Shown here: positions 5,639 through 13,672 of the stretch, piece after piece
How positions within the stretch are numbered: the first letter of the stretch is position 1
Layout: each line of letters starts with the position of its first letter
NCBI GenBank assembly: GCA_964548585.1
Contig: CAZJRS010000089.1
Coordinates: 1-13,906 of the forward strand
From: Methanocella_A sp964548585
Lineage (GTDB): Archaea; Halobacteriota; Methanocellia; Methanocellales; Methanocellaceae
DNA length: 13,906 bases
Reading direction: 5' to 3'
Translations under genes and position numbers: made by a program
Notes under the pieces: model-generated
What the model saw: only the letters and a program-made list of their open reading frames with translations
Told to the model about the DNA's origin: nothing
Database searches by the model: none

Positions 5639-7279
5639 ATGAAAAACTTGACCGCTGTCGTAGCCCTCACCCTTGCCATTCTCGTGGCAACAATCCTGAT
5701 CGGTATTTCCTTTAACATGCTTGACGTCCGGGTGCATGCGCCCGGATTCAGCGGTTTATCACCAGGTCCCGGCGGTGAAAGCGAGCAGTCTGACGGGGGT
5801 CAGGATGCTGGCAAACAGGGCGGGAATAATTCTCCTGCCCAAAACACTGATGACGGTAACGGCGGTATGAATGAGATACGTCCCGGTGGTAATCAGCAGA
5901 CTGCTGGCAATGTCTCCAGCGTGGTAAGGGTGACCGCTACCACGGTTCCTGTGGCGGATACGCCCGGCGGTAAGCTGTTAGCCACTACAACCCGGATACT
6001 GGATTACGAAAGTGTAGTCCACCAGGGAAAAACCTTTAGTATTTCCGGGAGTGTGACCGACAGCCTGGGGGATAAAGTCAGCGGTCCCATGGTAGAAATC
6101 TATCTCGACAATGACGGCACCGGCATAAACCAGACCCGGTGCGGCAGTGGAATGGTCAACGAGGGTACTTTTCACGTTATCGCAACGGTGCCCGACGACA
6201 CTGATGTCGGTAAATATAGTCTTATTGCCCGAACCATAGATGCTTATAGGTACACTGGCTCCGCTGATAATAAGACAATCAGACTCGTGGCAGAGACCGT
6301 CCTACAGTTTGACGTGCCTGCAGATATTGTTGCCGACCACTCCTTTCCTGTCAGTGTGATACTCACAGAAAAAGCCTCTGGAAAACCCGTCCGAGGTCAG
6401 CCTGTCAGCATTCAGGCAGGCTTGTTAGCAGCCGGGGCGATGACCGATGATCAAGGCGTTGCGAGGACAAATGTTTCTTATTATTCAGGTGGGAACCGTA
6501 CCATAGTCGCCTCGTTCGGGGGCAGTGACGGCCACTCCGGGAGTTCGATTGCCCGGGAGTTATCTATTCAAGAGGCGCCTGCGCCTGACTGGTTATCGAT
6601 GATTATCCGCCTATGGATCGTCTCTATCGTAACTCAGGTCGTTCTCATGCTGGCGGCAGTAATCAGCTTTATCCTCATAGACCGGGCCAGAAAACCGGCA
6701 AATTCCGGGAATCTGCCCGTTATTCCTGAAACTCCGCCTGATCAGCTACCGGCGGTGATGCCGTACCGGATCGAGTACCCTGGCATTGCCGCTCCCCTAC
6801 CTGCCGTCTGGGGAATGGACGAACAGCTGGACATCACTGTGGTCGGACCTCAGAACAACCGGGATGTGTTAAGGCTTTACCTGGATGGGATGCCTGCCGA
6901 TGAGCTAGTGATCGCCGGGGGGTCTCCAGCAGCCTCGATCATTCTTTTCAAAGGTTCGCATATTCTCACGATCCGGGATACTGTTGAGAACTCGACGGTT
7001 CTCGCAGAATCGACGGTACGAATCGTGGATTATCGGGAGGAGGTGGTCCGGATATTTAATGAATTGTTCAGTTTAATGAGAAGCCGGTTTGAAGAGATCA
7101 GCCCGGATTCCACACCCCGGGAGATGCAATGGGTCGCCATGCAAAGTCTACCGGAAGATAAATGGGATAGGCTGGACAGAATCGTATCGACGTTCGAGAT
7201 CGCCAATTATAGCCTCCACGGCGTTGGGCGTGAGGACTATATTCGATCGTTTCTGGCAATGAGGGAGCTTGGAGTATGA
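5639..7279 (+). CDS. Membrane protein with extracellular Ig-like domains and a DUF4129-like C-terminus
   Basis: A 546-residue protein. The ATG at 5639 is preferred over one 57 nt upstream because it follows AAGGTG and begins directly with a membrane segment. Residues 4-27 are a signal/anchor helix. Residues 35-95 form a low-complexity Gly/Asn/Gln/Asp-rich linker. Residues 115-215 and 220-312 look like two beta-sandwich domains; the second contains the D-D-Q-G-V-A-R-T-N-V pattern common in bacterial Ig-like repeats. A second membrane helix spans 321-347. The cytoplasmic part ends (464-544) in a helical unit with YREEVVRIFNEL, TPREM (492-496) and FEIANYS (519-525), matching the DUF4129 pattern (R-x-x-V..., TPREF, YE-x-A-R-Y). 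DUF4129 proteins typically accompany MoxR, DUF58 and transglutaminase genes. It overlaps the next gene by ATGA. Its role is not known. Confidence 0.8.
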   Translation: MKNLTAVVALTLAILVATILIGISFNMLDVRVHAPGFSGLSPGPGGESEQSDGGQDAGKQGGNNSPAQNTDDGNGGMNEIRPGGNQQTAGNVSSVVRVTATTVPVADTPGGKLLATTTRILDYESVVHQGKTFSISGSVTDSLGDKVSGPMVEIYLDNDGTGINQTRCGSGMVNEGTFHVIATVPDDTDVGKYSLIARTIDAYRYTGSADNKTIRLVAETVLQFDVPADIVADHSFPVSVILTEKASGKPVRGQPVSIQAGLLAAGAMTDDQGVARTNVSYYSGGNRTIVASFGGSDGHSGSSIARELSIQEAPAPDWLSMIIRLWIVSIVTQVVLMLAAVISFILIDRARKPANSGNLPVIPETPPDQLPAVMPYRIEYPGIAAPLPAVWGMDEQLDITVVGPQNNRDVLRLYLDGMPADELVIAGGSPAASIILFKGSHILTIRDTVENSTVLAESTVRIVDYREEVVRIFNELFSLMRSRFEEISPDSTPREMQWVAMQSLPEDKWDRLDRIVSTFEIANYSLHGVGREDYIRSFLAMRELGV

Positions 7280-8478
7280 AGCCTGAAGATGGATCGTCAA
7301 CTCGGGATAATGTCCTGAAAAATGCGCTTGCCGGTATCGCCTACCGGACCGGCGCGCTGGTGATTGTATTATTAATCGGGGCAATACTGATCGGCTCGGT
7401 GGGAGGCTTACCCGTGGTTTTCCCCGGGCTGTCCTTTTTATTATTCCCGTTGATAGCTGGCGCCATCCTGCTTTACGTATCTTCGATTGTGCCACTGTTC
7501 CTCGGGGGCAAGCTGACCGGACCGATCTGCTCCTCGTTGAACCTGCTGGCTGTCTTCGTGTTCCTCGCCCTTGTCATGGCGGCTGATGGTGTGCCGGTAT
7601 CGCTTAAAACGCTGGCTTTACCGTTACTGGTGACCGGATCAGCTTCTTCTCTCTATGTCCTGGGCATATCCCATTCTGTCGGCGTGAAGACTATCACGCG
7701 GGCTCTGCTCATCGCAGCAGCCGGGTATCTGGCCATGTCTATGCCTGGGGCGTTTGGCCTGCCGGATGCGCAGATTGTGGGGACGATGTTGTTCGCAGGT
7801 TTTGGCCTGGCTTCTCTGACTTCGCTGATCGGACTGTTCAAAGGGCATAGTAACGAGTACCTGGCCTATGCCGGTAATCTGTTTAACCAGTGGGTATGGC
7901 CTGCGTCCATCTGCTTATTATGCATAGTCTTGCTAGTCTATGATCACTACGTCAAGCCAACGCTTGTTTCGCTGATCTCTGGCGGTGTTGTGATAATCGA
8001 ATGGTCTGTTCTGATCGTGGTCTTTGCCTATGTCAGCCTGATCATCATCAAGACCGTCCGGTGGAATAGCCAGGGAAGAGTTCATGGTGATCTACATACT
8101 CTCATCCAACAGATCAGCTACGATAAGAAGAGCCTCGAGGTGGCATCAGCTGCCGTCGACGGATTTGTAAAAGCCGGTAAAAAAGAAGGACTGATCGTGT
8201 ACCTCTCGACGATCCTGATCACCAACAAGGCGTCCCAGCCGACCATCGAACGGGTGATCTCCGGGATTGTCAACTACTCCGACGAGCCGGAACCGCACCT
8301 TGCGTTAAAATGGGCCGTAGGAGATCTGGCCGGAAAGAACCGGAAACGGAGGCTGGCTATGGTCAACGATGCGATCAGTACCGCTGCTGATGCTGTAGGC
8401 TATAGCAGTGCAGCCGAAAGGATCAGCCAGCCAGTCGAAAAACCTCTTGAAGACTTGCCAGTGCTAAAAACAAGGTAA
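7276..8478 (+). CDS. Polytopic membrane protein, about eight helices, unknown function
   Basis: A 400-residue protein I do not recognise. Hydrophobic segments are visible at about 23-43, 55-79, 86-106, 110-132, 143-158, 169-188, 207-226 and 234-259. A soluble, mostly helical, charged C-terminal part (about 260-400) should lie in the cytoplasm if the membrane count is right. It contains no transglutaminase Cys-His-Asp pattern that I can see, so it does not look like the TgpA-type protein expected in MoxR/DUF58/DUF4129 operons. The start ATG overlaps the stop of the upstream gene (ATGA), with GAGGGAG 7 nt before it. The context makes it a membrane partner in the same envelope system. Confidence 0.8.
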   Translation: MKPEDGSSTRDNVLKNALAGIAYRTGALVIVLLIGAILIGSVGGLPVVFPGLSFLLFPLIAGAILLYVSSIVPLFLGGKLTGPICSSLNLLAVFVFLALVMAADGVPVSLKTLALPLLVTGSASSLYVLGISHSVGVKTITRALLIAAAGYLAMSMPGAFGLPDAQIVGTMLFAGFGLASLTSLIGLFKGHSNEYLAYAGNLFNQWVWPASICLLCIVLLVYDHYVKPTLVSLISGGVVIIEWSVLIVVFAYVSLIIIKTVRWNSQGRVHGDLHTLIQQISYDKKSLEVASAAVDGFVKAGKKEGLIVYLSTILITNKASQPTIERVISGIVNYSDEPEPHLALKWAVGDLAGKNRKRRLAMVNDAISTAADAVGYSSAAERISQPVEKPLEDLPVLKTR

Positions 8479-8513
8479 CTTGTAAAAACATGTTAATTAT
8501 TAGGGTGATACTT

Positions 8514-9488
8514 ATGGATCTCGCAGAATTTAAGATGCTATCGGATCGTATCGTCGATTCGGTCGGTGAAGTGTTCGTGGGCGAACGCCTGCTGATAACC
8601 AAATTACTCGCGGCAGCGCTGGCAAACGGGCACGTACTATTCGAAGATTACCCCGGCCTTGGCAAGACCTTGCTGGTCAAGAACTTTTCCCGCACACTGG
8701 GGTGTGACTGGGGGAGAATCCAGTTTACTCCTGACCTGATGCCCTCTGATATCACCGGCACACGTGTCTGGAAAAGCGCAGAAACCGGCTTTTCGTTTGA
8801 AAAAGGTCCTATCTTCACCAACATCTTGCTAGCTGACGAAATCAACAGAGCTCCTCCTAAGGCACAGTCAGCACTTCTCGAAGCGATGGAGGAACGCCAG
8901 GTCACCAACGACGGCACACTACACCGGCTTTCCCTCCCGTTTTTCGTCATCGCCACGGAAAACCCGATCGAGCTGGAAGGCACTTTTCCGCTGCCGGAGG
9001 CTCAGCTTGACCGTTTTATGCTGAAAATGTCCACCGGATACGTGAAAACGATCCAGATGGAAAGCGAAATTTTGCGCAGGAGGATTAAGTGGAAGGCTGA
9101 CGATCCCGGGGAACAGGTGGCTCCGGCAGTCACGATGGACTTATTCCTCGCAATGCAAGATCTCGTGGAGGATCGGGTATATGTCGATGACCAGATCCTT
9201 GACTACGTGAGCGCTATTGTGAGGGCGACCCGGGAGCACCCCGCAGTAGAGGTGGGCTCCAGCCCCCGGGGCGGCCTATCCTTGCTCAAGGCATCAAGAT
9301 CAATGGCTGCCATATGCGGCCGGGACTTTGTCACACCCGACGATGTAAAAATGTTCGCGATAGACGCTCTTAGCCACCGGATCATTTTAAAGATCGAATA
9401 CGAGATCGAGGGTCGGGTCACCCCGGAGAGCATAATCACCGAGATCCTCGGGACGATCGAGCCCCCCATCGATTTCATGAAAAAGTGA
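8514..9488 (+). CDS. MoxR-type AAA+ ATPase
   Basis: A 324-residue AAA+ ATPase of the MoxR group. These ATPases act as chaperones that mature or activate partner proteins, usually with DUF58/VWA proteins. Motifs: Walker A DYPGLGKT (45-52), Walker B LLADEINR (105-112) followed by APPKAQSALLEAMEE, sensor 1 ATENP (147-151), the LPEAQLDRF arginine-finger region (160-168), and sensor 2 in GSSPRGGLSLLKASR (Arg252) within the C-terminal lid. All catalytic residues are present. An ATG at 8490 would add eight residues, but GGGTGAT (8503-8509) sits 4 nt before the ATG at 8514 and the protein then begins in the usual MoxR manner. DUF58 follows after 13 bp. Confidence 0.95.
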   Translation: MDLAEFKMLSDRIVDSVGEVFVGERLLITKLLAAALANGHVLFEDYPGLGKTLLVKNFSRTLGCDWGRIQFTPDLMPSDITGTRVWKSAETGFSFEKGPIFTNILLADEINRAPPKAQSALLEAMEERQVTNDGTLHRLSLPFFVIATENPIELEGTFPLPEAQLDRFMLKMSTGYVKTIQMESEILRRRIKWKADDPGEQVAPAVTMDLFLAMQDLVEDRVYVDDQILDYVSAIVRATREHPAVEVGSSPRGGLSLLKASRSMAAICGRDFVTPDDVKMFAIDALSHRIILKIEYEIEGRVTPESIITEILGTIEPPIDFMKK

Positions 9489-9501
9489 CCCGGAGCCAGA
9501 C

Positions 9502-10833
9502 ATGTTCACATGGCGGATGTCCGGTTATGTAGTGATGTTTTTACTGCTTTTCCTGGCAGGGATAGCCACAGCCAACATCATCTTTATCTACCTGTCTCTC
9601 ACGGTTCTGTTCTTCGTCGTCCTGGCCTTGCTGCTGGAGCGGCCGTCGGGGGTTTCGATCAAGCCTGACTGTTCGCACAAATCCGCGTGGGACCAGGATG
9701 TCATCACTTTTCGAAGTTCCGTCCTAATTGACCGCGGCGTGGGCATCGTCGCAGTATCCGACGTGCTGCCCGATCACTTCCGGCTCGCCGAAGGCAATAG
9801 CTTCCACGTATTTGCCAAGGGGCTGAAAAAGCTCGAAGAAACCGTGGAATATAAGGTCGTAGGTACCAGGAGGGGCTCCTACCAGATCGAGGTCGGACGG
9901 GTCGACGTCATACACATGTCCGGACTGGAACAGACCAAAATCACCAACGGCACTGACAAGGTTGACCTGATCGTCAGGCCCAGACCTGCAACACTTCACA
10001 GGATGCGGGATCCCAGGGTGCTCTCTCAGATGCCGATGCCCCTCGGCGCACGGTCAAAAATTGGCATGACTACGACTGATTTCAGGGAGATCAGGGCCTA
10101 TAGCCATGGTGATCCCTACCATTCTATCAACTGGAAAGCTACCGCCAAACTACCTCCGTCTCCGGATCAGCTTCCGCTGGTGAACGACTTCGAAAAAGAG
10201 GGCAGGAAAACCGTATGGGTGTTTCTTGACGCAAGAGAATGGATGCGGATCGGGTCCACCGTCGAGAACGCTTTCGAATATGCTGTCCAGGCGGCACTTG
10301 GGGTCTCGCAGTTCTACCTGGCAAGAAACTGTAACGTGGGCTTATCATTCTTCAATAACTCCGAAACGGTCCTGCCGGAAACCGGTAAAAAGCAGTCGTA
10401 TACGATCGCCCGGCGGCTGATCGATGTCGAACTTTGCGGCCAGCACGGCTCCCCCGGAACCCCGATCTCACTGACTGAAGCGACAGAGTCCTGCAGAGGG
10501 CATATGGCGGGCACGAACCCATTCTTCATAGTTATCACCACGATCAACCCCGGGAACTCCACCGATCTGGCCGAGGGGATTCGAACGATGAAACGGTTCG
10601 GCGAAAACGGACGGGTCACTCCACAGGTAATGGTTCTGCATATCCTTGGACACGATCTGGCCGTAGCTGACGAATGTGACCAGGCTTGTGCGGCTCTCAT
10701 CGATCTGCACAACCTGGACAGCGTCAAAGCCATCCGCAGATCTGGCGCTTTTGTAGTACCGTGGAACCCCCGGTCTCGCAGTCTGCTCAAGGTCATGACA
10801 ATAGGCCTGAAAAGGAGAATAAAAGGGGCGTAA
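9502..10833 (+). CDS. DUF58 domain protein with VWA-like fold
   Basis: A 443-residue membrane-anchored protein, the usual partner of MoxR ATPases. Two adjacent hydrophobic helices lie at about 8-45. A beta-rich domain (about 50-165) leads to the DUF58 core: DFREIRAYSHGDPYHSINWK (193-212), then the K-E-rich link VNDFEKEGRKTVWVFLDA. This core corresponds to the family pattern D-x-R-x-x-x-x-G-D-x-x-R-x-I-x-W-K. The following VWA-like region begins at about 237. Where many family members have the metal-binding D-x-S-x-S, this one has D243-A-R-E-W, lacking both serines, so classical MIDAS metal binding is doubtful. GGAG (9492-9495) is 6 nt before the ATG. It probably works at the cytoplasmic membrane together with the MoxR ATPase encoded before it. 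Confidence 0.92.
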   Translation: MFTWRMSGYVVMFLLLFLAGIATANIIFIYLSLTVLFFVVLALLLERPSGVSIKPDCSHKSAWDQDVITFRSSVLIDRGVGIVAVSDVLPDHFRLAEGNSFHVFAKGLKKLEETVEYKVVGTRRGSYQIEVGRVDVIHMSGLEQTKITNGTDKVDLIVRPRPATLHRMRDPRVLSQMPMPLGARSKIGMTTTDFREIRAYSHGDPYHSINWKATAKLPPSPDQLPLVNDFEKEGRKTVWVFLDAREWMRIGSTVENAFEYAVQAALGVSQFYLARNCNVGLSFFNNSETVLPETGKKQSYTIARRLIDVELCGQHGSPGTPISLTEATESCRGHMAGTNPFFIVITTINPGNSTDLAEGIRTMKRFGENGRVTPQVMVLHILGHDLAVADECDQACAALIDLHNLDSVKAIRRSGAFVVPWNPRSRSLLKVMTIGLKRRIKGA

Positions 10834-10837
10834 AGCT

Positions 10838-11536
10838 ATGGGAGACGATTTGCAGAGCCCCGGTAAAAAGCAGGATTCACCGATCACTGTCTTAGACATG
10901 GCCAGTGTATCACTGGTAACCTTACTACTACTGGTTTCTCTATTCACTTTCCTGTGCAACGACCTTTTCAGGTATCTCTCCGCAAGCCTGGACATGGTGC
11001 CCGGAGGACTCTATACGCTGCTGCCGATCATCATCGTTGTAGCCATTATCATCGGTTTCCTCACCGGCGGCATATCTCGAATTATCATTCTAATATCCTG
11101 GGTTCTGTACCTGCCTTCAGTACTTTACTACTCGAGGTTCGATCTCCTGAGTATGGTCATGCCGGGTGGCTTTGAACTTTTATCCGGCACTCTTTCGCTG
11201 CCGATTATTGTCATCGCCGGACTTCTCCTTACCAGTGGTACGGTCGCCCATGGCTCGATTGAAGAAATGAGATCGCTACGTGTAAGTTTCGTGAGTCGGG
11301 GTGCGAACGCAGCCGAAGTCGATGCTGCCATCGGTAAAAATTTGCTTATGGTCACCCCGGTCATTGTCGCCTCGGTAATCCTCTCGGCGACCATAGCGAT
11401 GATCGTGACGTTTGTCACATCCTCAATCCGTCACTCGTCCACGGGTAACGACTACCTGTATCTAACCCTTACGATAGCAGGCGCAGCCGTGATCGCGCTT
11501 GTCATCATGATCTACCTGTGGTCAAAGAGGTCTTAG
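10838..11536 (+). CDS. Six-helix membrane protein, unknown function
   Basis: A 232-residue protein, not recognised. Six hydrophobic segments are visible at about 20-44, 57-76, 80-98, 116-134, 169-193 and 206-227. A short charged loop of about 35 residues (134-168, with IEEMRSLRVSFVSRG) lies between helices 4 and 5. The polar N-terminus and the K-R-S end would both be cytoplasmic with an even helix number. The start codon lies 4 nt after the DUF58 stop, with AAAAGGGGCG about 8-10 nt upstream overlapping the DUF58 end, so it belongs to the same operon and is its last gene. Confidence 0.8.
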   Translation: MGDDLQSPGKKQDSPITVLDMASVSLVTLLLLVSLFTFLCNDLFRYLSASLDMVPGGLYTLLPIIIVVAIIIGFLTGGISRIIILISWVLYLPSVLYYSRFDLLSMVMPGGFELLSGTLSLPIIVIAGLLLTSGTVAHGSIEEMRSLRVSFVSRGANAAEVDAAIGKNLLMVTPVIVASVILSATIAMIVTFVTSSIRHSSTGNDYLYLTLTIAGAAVIALVIMIYLWSKRS

Positions 11537-11608
11537 TTCGATCATACCACTGGCAGTATTTTAAATCAGCTCCAATCACAGGGTCAATAAATAATATATG
11601 CCCCGCAT

Positions 11609-11625
11609 TTTATATCCATATAAGA
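11609..11625 (+). promoter_or_regulatory. Promoter of the pyruvate kinase gene
   Basis: Two overlapping TATA-like elements are seen, TTTATATC (11609-11616) and ATATAAGA (11618-11625), in an AT-rich 120-bp gap. Initiation would fall near 11636-11648, giving a leader of 10-20 nt before the ATG at 11658. No convincing regulator site was found in the gap. Confidence 0.45.
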
Positions 11626-11657
11626 AAACAGCTCTATAGCAGGATAGGTTGGTTATT

Positions 11658-13409
11658 ATGAGGAAGACCAAGATCGTTTGTACCATCGGCCCAGCATGCG
11701 ACAGCCAGGACATGCTCGAAAAACTGGTCCACGCCGGAATGAATGTCGCCCGGCTGAACATGTCTCACGCCGATCACGAGCGTACTGCTCTCACGATCAG
11801 GAACCTCCGTATGGTATCCGAGGCGCTGGACCGGCCTATCGGTATACTGGCAGACCTACAGGGCCCCAAAATACGGATCGGCATCCTCAAAGAACCTGCC
11901 AGCCTGAAGCCAGGGCAGGACTACACTATTACTACAAGGGATGTGCCTGGCGATACCCGCGAAGTCAATGTGCCTTTCAAAGAGCTGCCTCAGTCTGTAA
12001 CTGCGGGTGAATCGTTGCTTCTCGACGACGGTCTGATAGAGCTACGGGTAGAATCTGTCACAAATACCGACATCCGCACAAAGGTCGTCCGTGGGGGTGA
12101 ACTGAAATCCAAAAAGGGCATCAACCTGCCGCACAGCACCATCAATATCCCGGCGATCACCGATAAAGACGTCAACGACCTCCAGTTTAGCATCGACCAG
12201 GACGTCGACATGATCGCCATGTCTTTCGTCCGCCGGCCTCATGACGTTCTTGACCTGCGAAAGAAAATCGAGGAGCGGGGGGCCGACCTTCCGATTATCT
12301 CCAAGATAGAAAAGCATGAAGGGGTCAAAAATATCGACGGAATCATCGATGTGGTCGACGGTGTCATGGTTGCCCGCGGAGACCTGGGTATAGAGATCCC
12401 GATGGCAGAGGTCCCGATCGTCCAAAAGATGATCATATCCAAGTGCAACGCCCGGGGCATCCCGGTTATCACTGCTACCCAGATGCTAGATTCCATGATC
12501 AGGAACCCGATACCGACCCGGGCTGAAGCCACGGATGTGGCCAATGCAGTATTCGATGGTACCGACGCGCTGATGCTATCCGGAGAGACTGCGTTTGGCG
12601 AATATCCGATAAAGTCCGTGGAGACCATGTCAAAAATAGCGAAGTACACCGAGGACTCCACCTACTACAAACACGCTATCGCAGCCAAAACTCCTAAACC
12701 CTCACTATCGATTACCGATGCAGTAGCCCTGAGCACGACCGAGTCCGCCCGAGTACTCAAAGCACAAGCAATCATCACAGCTACCCAGACAGGCTTCTCG
12801 GCACAAAAAGTGGCAAAATACCGGCCACAGCTGCCCATCCTGGCCGTGACAAACGATCGTAAAGTAATCAACAAGCTCACGCTTACCTGGGCGGTCATGC
12901 CCATAAGAATCGGAAGCCCGAGAGATCTGGACGAACTTATCCACGACTCGGTAACAGCCTGCCTGACAAAAGGCTACATCAAAAATGGCGACCTTGTAGT
13001 AATTACCGCAGGCATCCTTACTGGTATCCCCGGCGGCACTAACATCATGAAAGTTCACGTCGTAGCCAAGGAAATCGCCAAAGGTATAGGCGTGGGCAAA
13101 GAAATTGTGAAAGGAACGACAATTGTAATCCGTAGCCCAGCCGAATTCAAGAACATTAAAACCGGCGACATCGTAGTAACCAAAGAAGTCGATGTCGATC
13201 ATATCGAAGATATCAAGCGTGCGAAGGCTATCCTCTCTGAAGAGACCGGGCTGACATCCTATACGGCGATCATCGGAAGAGAATTAAATATACCTGTAGT
13301 CGTAGGCATAAAAAATGCAACAAAACTGCTCCACGACAAAACCGAGGTTACTGTAGATTCAGTCCGGGGATTGATCTATGAAGGTTTCATCAACCTGCCT
13401 GGTGAATAA
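11658..13409 (+). CDS. pyk: Pyruvate kinase with C-terminal PEP-utiliser-like mobile domain
   Basis: A 583-residue enzyme that converts phosphoenolpyruvate and ADP to pyruvate and ATP. The catalytic core (1 to about 475) contains TIGPA (9-13), LNMSHAD (33-39), the signature IISKIEKHEG (213-222, with Lys216 and Glu218), VARGDLGIE (238-246), ITATQMLDSM (271-280) and LMLSGETAFGEYP. The K+-related position is lysine (GPKIR, Lys71), as in potassium-independent enzymes. The extra C-terminal domain (about 490-578) resembles the phosphohistidine 'swivelling' domain of PEP synthase/PPDK and of Bacillus-type pyruvate kinases. Here the GGxTSHAA motif reads ETGLTSYTAIIG, with Tyr535 instead of histidine, so it cannot carry phosphate in the usual way. 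A TTG at 11649 would add three residues; the ATG at 11658 gives the standard MRKTKIVCTIGPA start. Confidence 0.96.
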   Translation: MRKTKIVCTIGPACDSQDMLEKLVHAGMNVARLNMSHADHERTALTIRNLRMVSEALDRPIGILADLQGPKIRIGILKEPASLKPGQDYTITTRDVPGDTREVNVPFKELPQSVTAGESLLLDDGLIELRVESVTNTDIRTKVVRGGELKSKKGINLPHSTINIPAITDKDVNDLQFSIDQDVDMIAMSFVRRPHDVLDLRKKIEERGADLPIISKIEKHEGVKNIDGIIDVVDGVMVARGDLGIEIPMAEVPIVQKMIISKCNARGIPVITATQMLDSMIRNPIPTRAEATDVANAVFDGTDALMLSGETAFGEYPIKSVETMSKIAKYTEDSTYYKHAIAAKTPKPSLSITDAVALSTTESARVLKAQAIITATQTGFSAQKVAKYRPQLPILAVTNDRKVINKLTLTWAVMPIRIGSPRDLDELIHDSVTACLTKGYIKNGDLVVITAGILTGIPGGTNIMKVHVVAKEIAKGIGVGKEIVKGTTIVIRSPAEFKNIKTGDIVVTKEVDVDHIEDIKRAKAILSEETGLTSYTAIIGRELNIPVVVGIKNATKLLHDKTEVTVDSVRGLIYEGFINLPGE

Positions 13410-13412
13410 ATA

Positions 13413-13461
13413 TTTTTTTAGCTTACTCCTGCGGGTTTAGCCAATTTTTTTATGGATTTTT
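13413..13461 (+). terminator. T-tract terminators after pyruvate kinase
   Basis: Three T-runs follow the stop codon: seven T at 13413-13419, seven T at 13445-13451 and five T at 13457-13461. Oligo-T tracts without strong hairpins are the usual archaeal termination signal, so pyruvate kinase is probably transcribed alone. Confidence 0.65.
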
Positions 13462-13491
13462 GTTAGTTGCAGATGCGATTGCCTCGTAAAC

Positions 13492-13503
13492 TATAAGTAC
13501 CTT
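13492..13503 (+). promoter_or_regulatory. Tandem array, TATA element 1
   Basis: TATAAGTACCTT, the least well-kept of three related elements. CCGCA follows at 13521-13525, 29 bp from the start of the element, where a transcript would be expected to begin. GCAC (13523-13526) and GTGC (13532-13535) could form a short 5' hairpin. Confidence 0.45.
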
Positions 13504-13574
13504 GTATCGCTTGTATAGCTCCGCACGATATGTGCCTGAAAATGGCTGTAAAGTGCAAGCAAACATGTCAAAAT

Positions 13575-13599
13575 CCATGGTATATTTCGTATATTATGG
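13575..13599. repeat. 25-bp hairpin/palindrome, copy A
   Basis: Arms CCATGGTATA (13575-13584) and TATATTATGG (13590-13599) pair over ten positions as RNA (two G-U pairs) around the loop TTTCG. The 13576-13600 stretch is 23/25 identical to 13721-13745, exactly 145 bp away. Confidence 0.7.
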
Positions 13600-13619
13600 T
13601 CTTATAATGCCCAAATTTT

Positions 13620-13638
13620 ATTCATCCGAACGATGAAT
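13620..13638. repeat. Inverted repeat before TATA element 2
   Basis: ATTCATC (13620-13626) and GATGAAT (13632-13638) form a perfect 7-bp stem with loop CGAAC, ending 7 bp before TATA element 2. A different but equally perfect inverted repeat holds the same place before element 3. Confidence 0.55.
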
Positions 13639-13645
13639 GAAAAGG

Positions 13646-13658
13646 TATAAATACCAAT
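13646..13658 (+). promoter_or_regulatory. Tandem array, TATA element 2
   Basis: TATAAATACCAAT preceded by GAATGAAAAGG, a good archaeal BRE/TATA combination. GGTAT-AA-ATACC (13644-13655) is itself an inverted repeat over the TATA box. CCGCA follows at 13676-13680, 30 bp from the start of the element. It is 154 bp after element 1. Confidence 0.6.
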
Positions 13659-13672
13659 AGTGGCATTGTGAT

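Larger units (their letters stand above)
13519..13640 (+). ncRNA. Candidate small structured RNA A
   Basis: Hypothetical transcript from TATA element 1. In order it has: a 5' hairpin (GCAC/GTGC, 13523-13535), a 10-bp hairpin with a 5-nt loop (13575-13599), and a 3' hairpin with arms ATTCATC (13620-13626) and GATGAAT (13632-13638). No long reading frame is present. The call rests on the promoter-like element and on the same order of elements in the next unit. It could equally be a set of protein-binding sites upstream of the next promoter. Confidence 0.3.

Noticed and set aside
5766..5910. Low-complexity Gly/Asn-rich coding stretch as a possible tandem DNA repeat
   Set aside because: Codons vary and no fixed repeat unit is found; it reads as a flexible extracellular linker.
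11544..11562. Possible hairpin terminator after the 232-aa gene (ACTG-g-CAGT then TTTT)
   Set aside because: The loop would be a single base and the rest of the stem does not pair; only the short T-run is suggestive.
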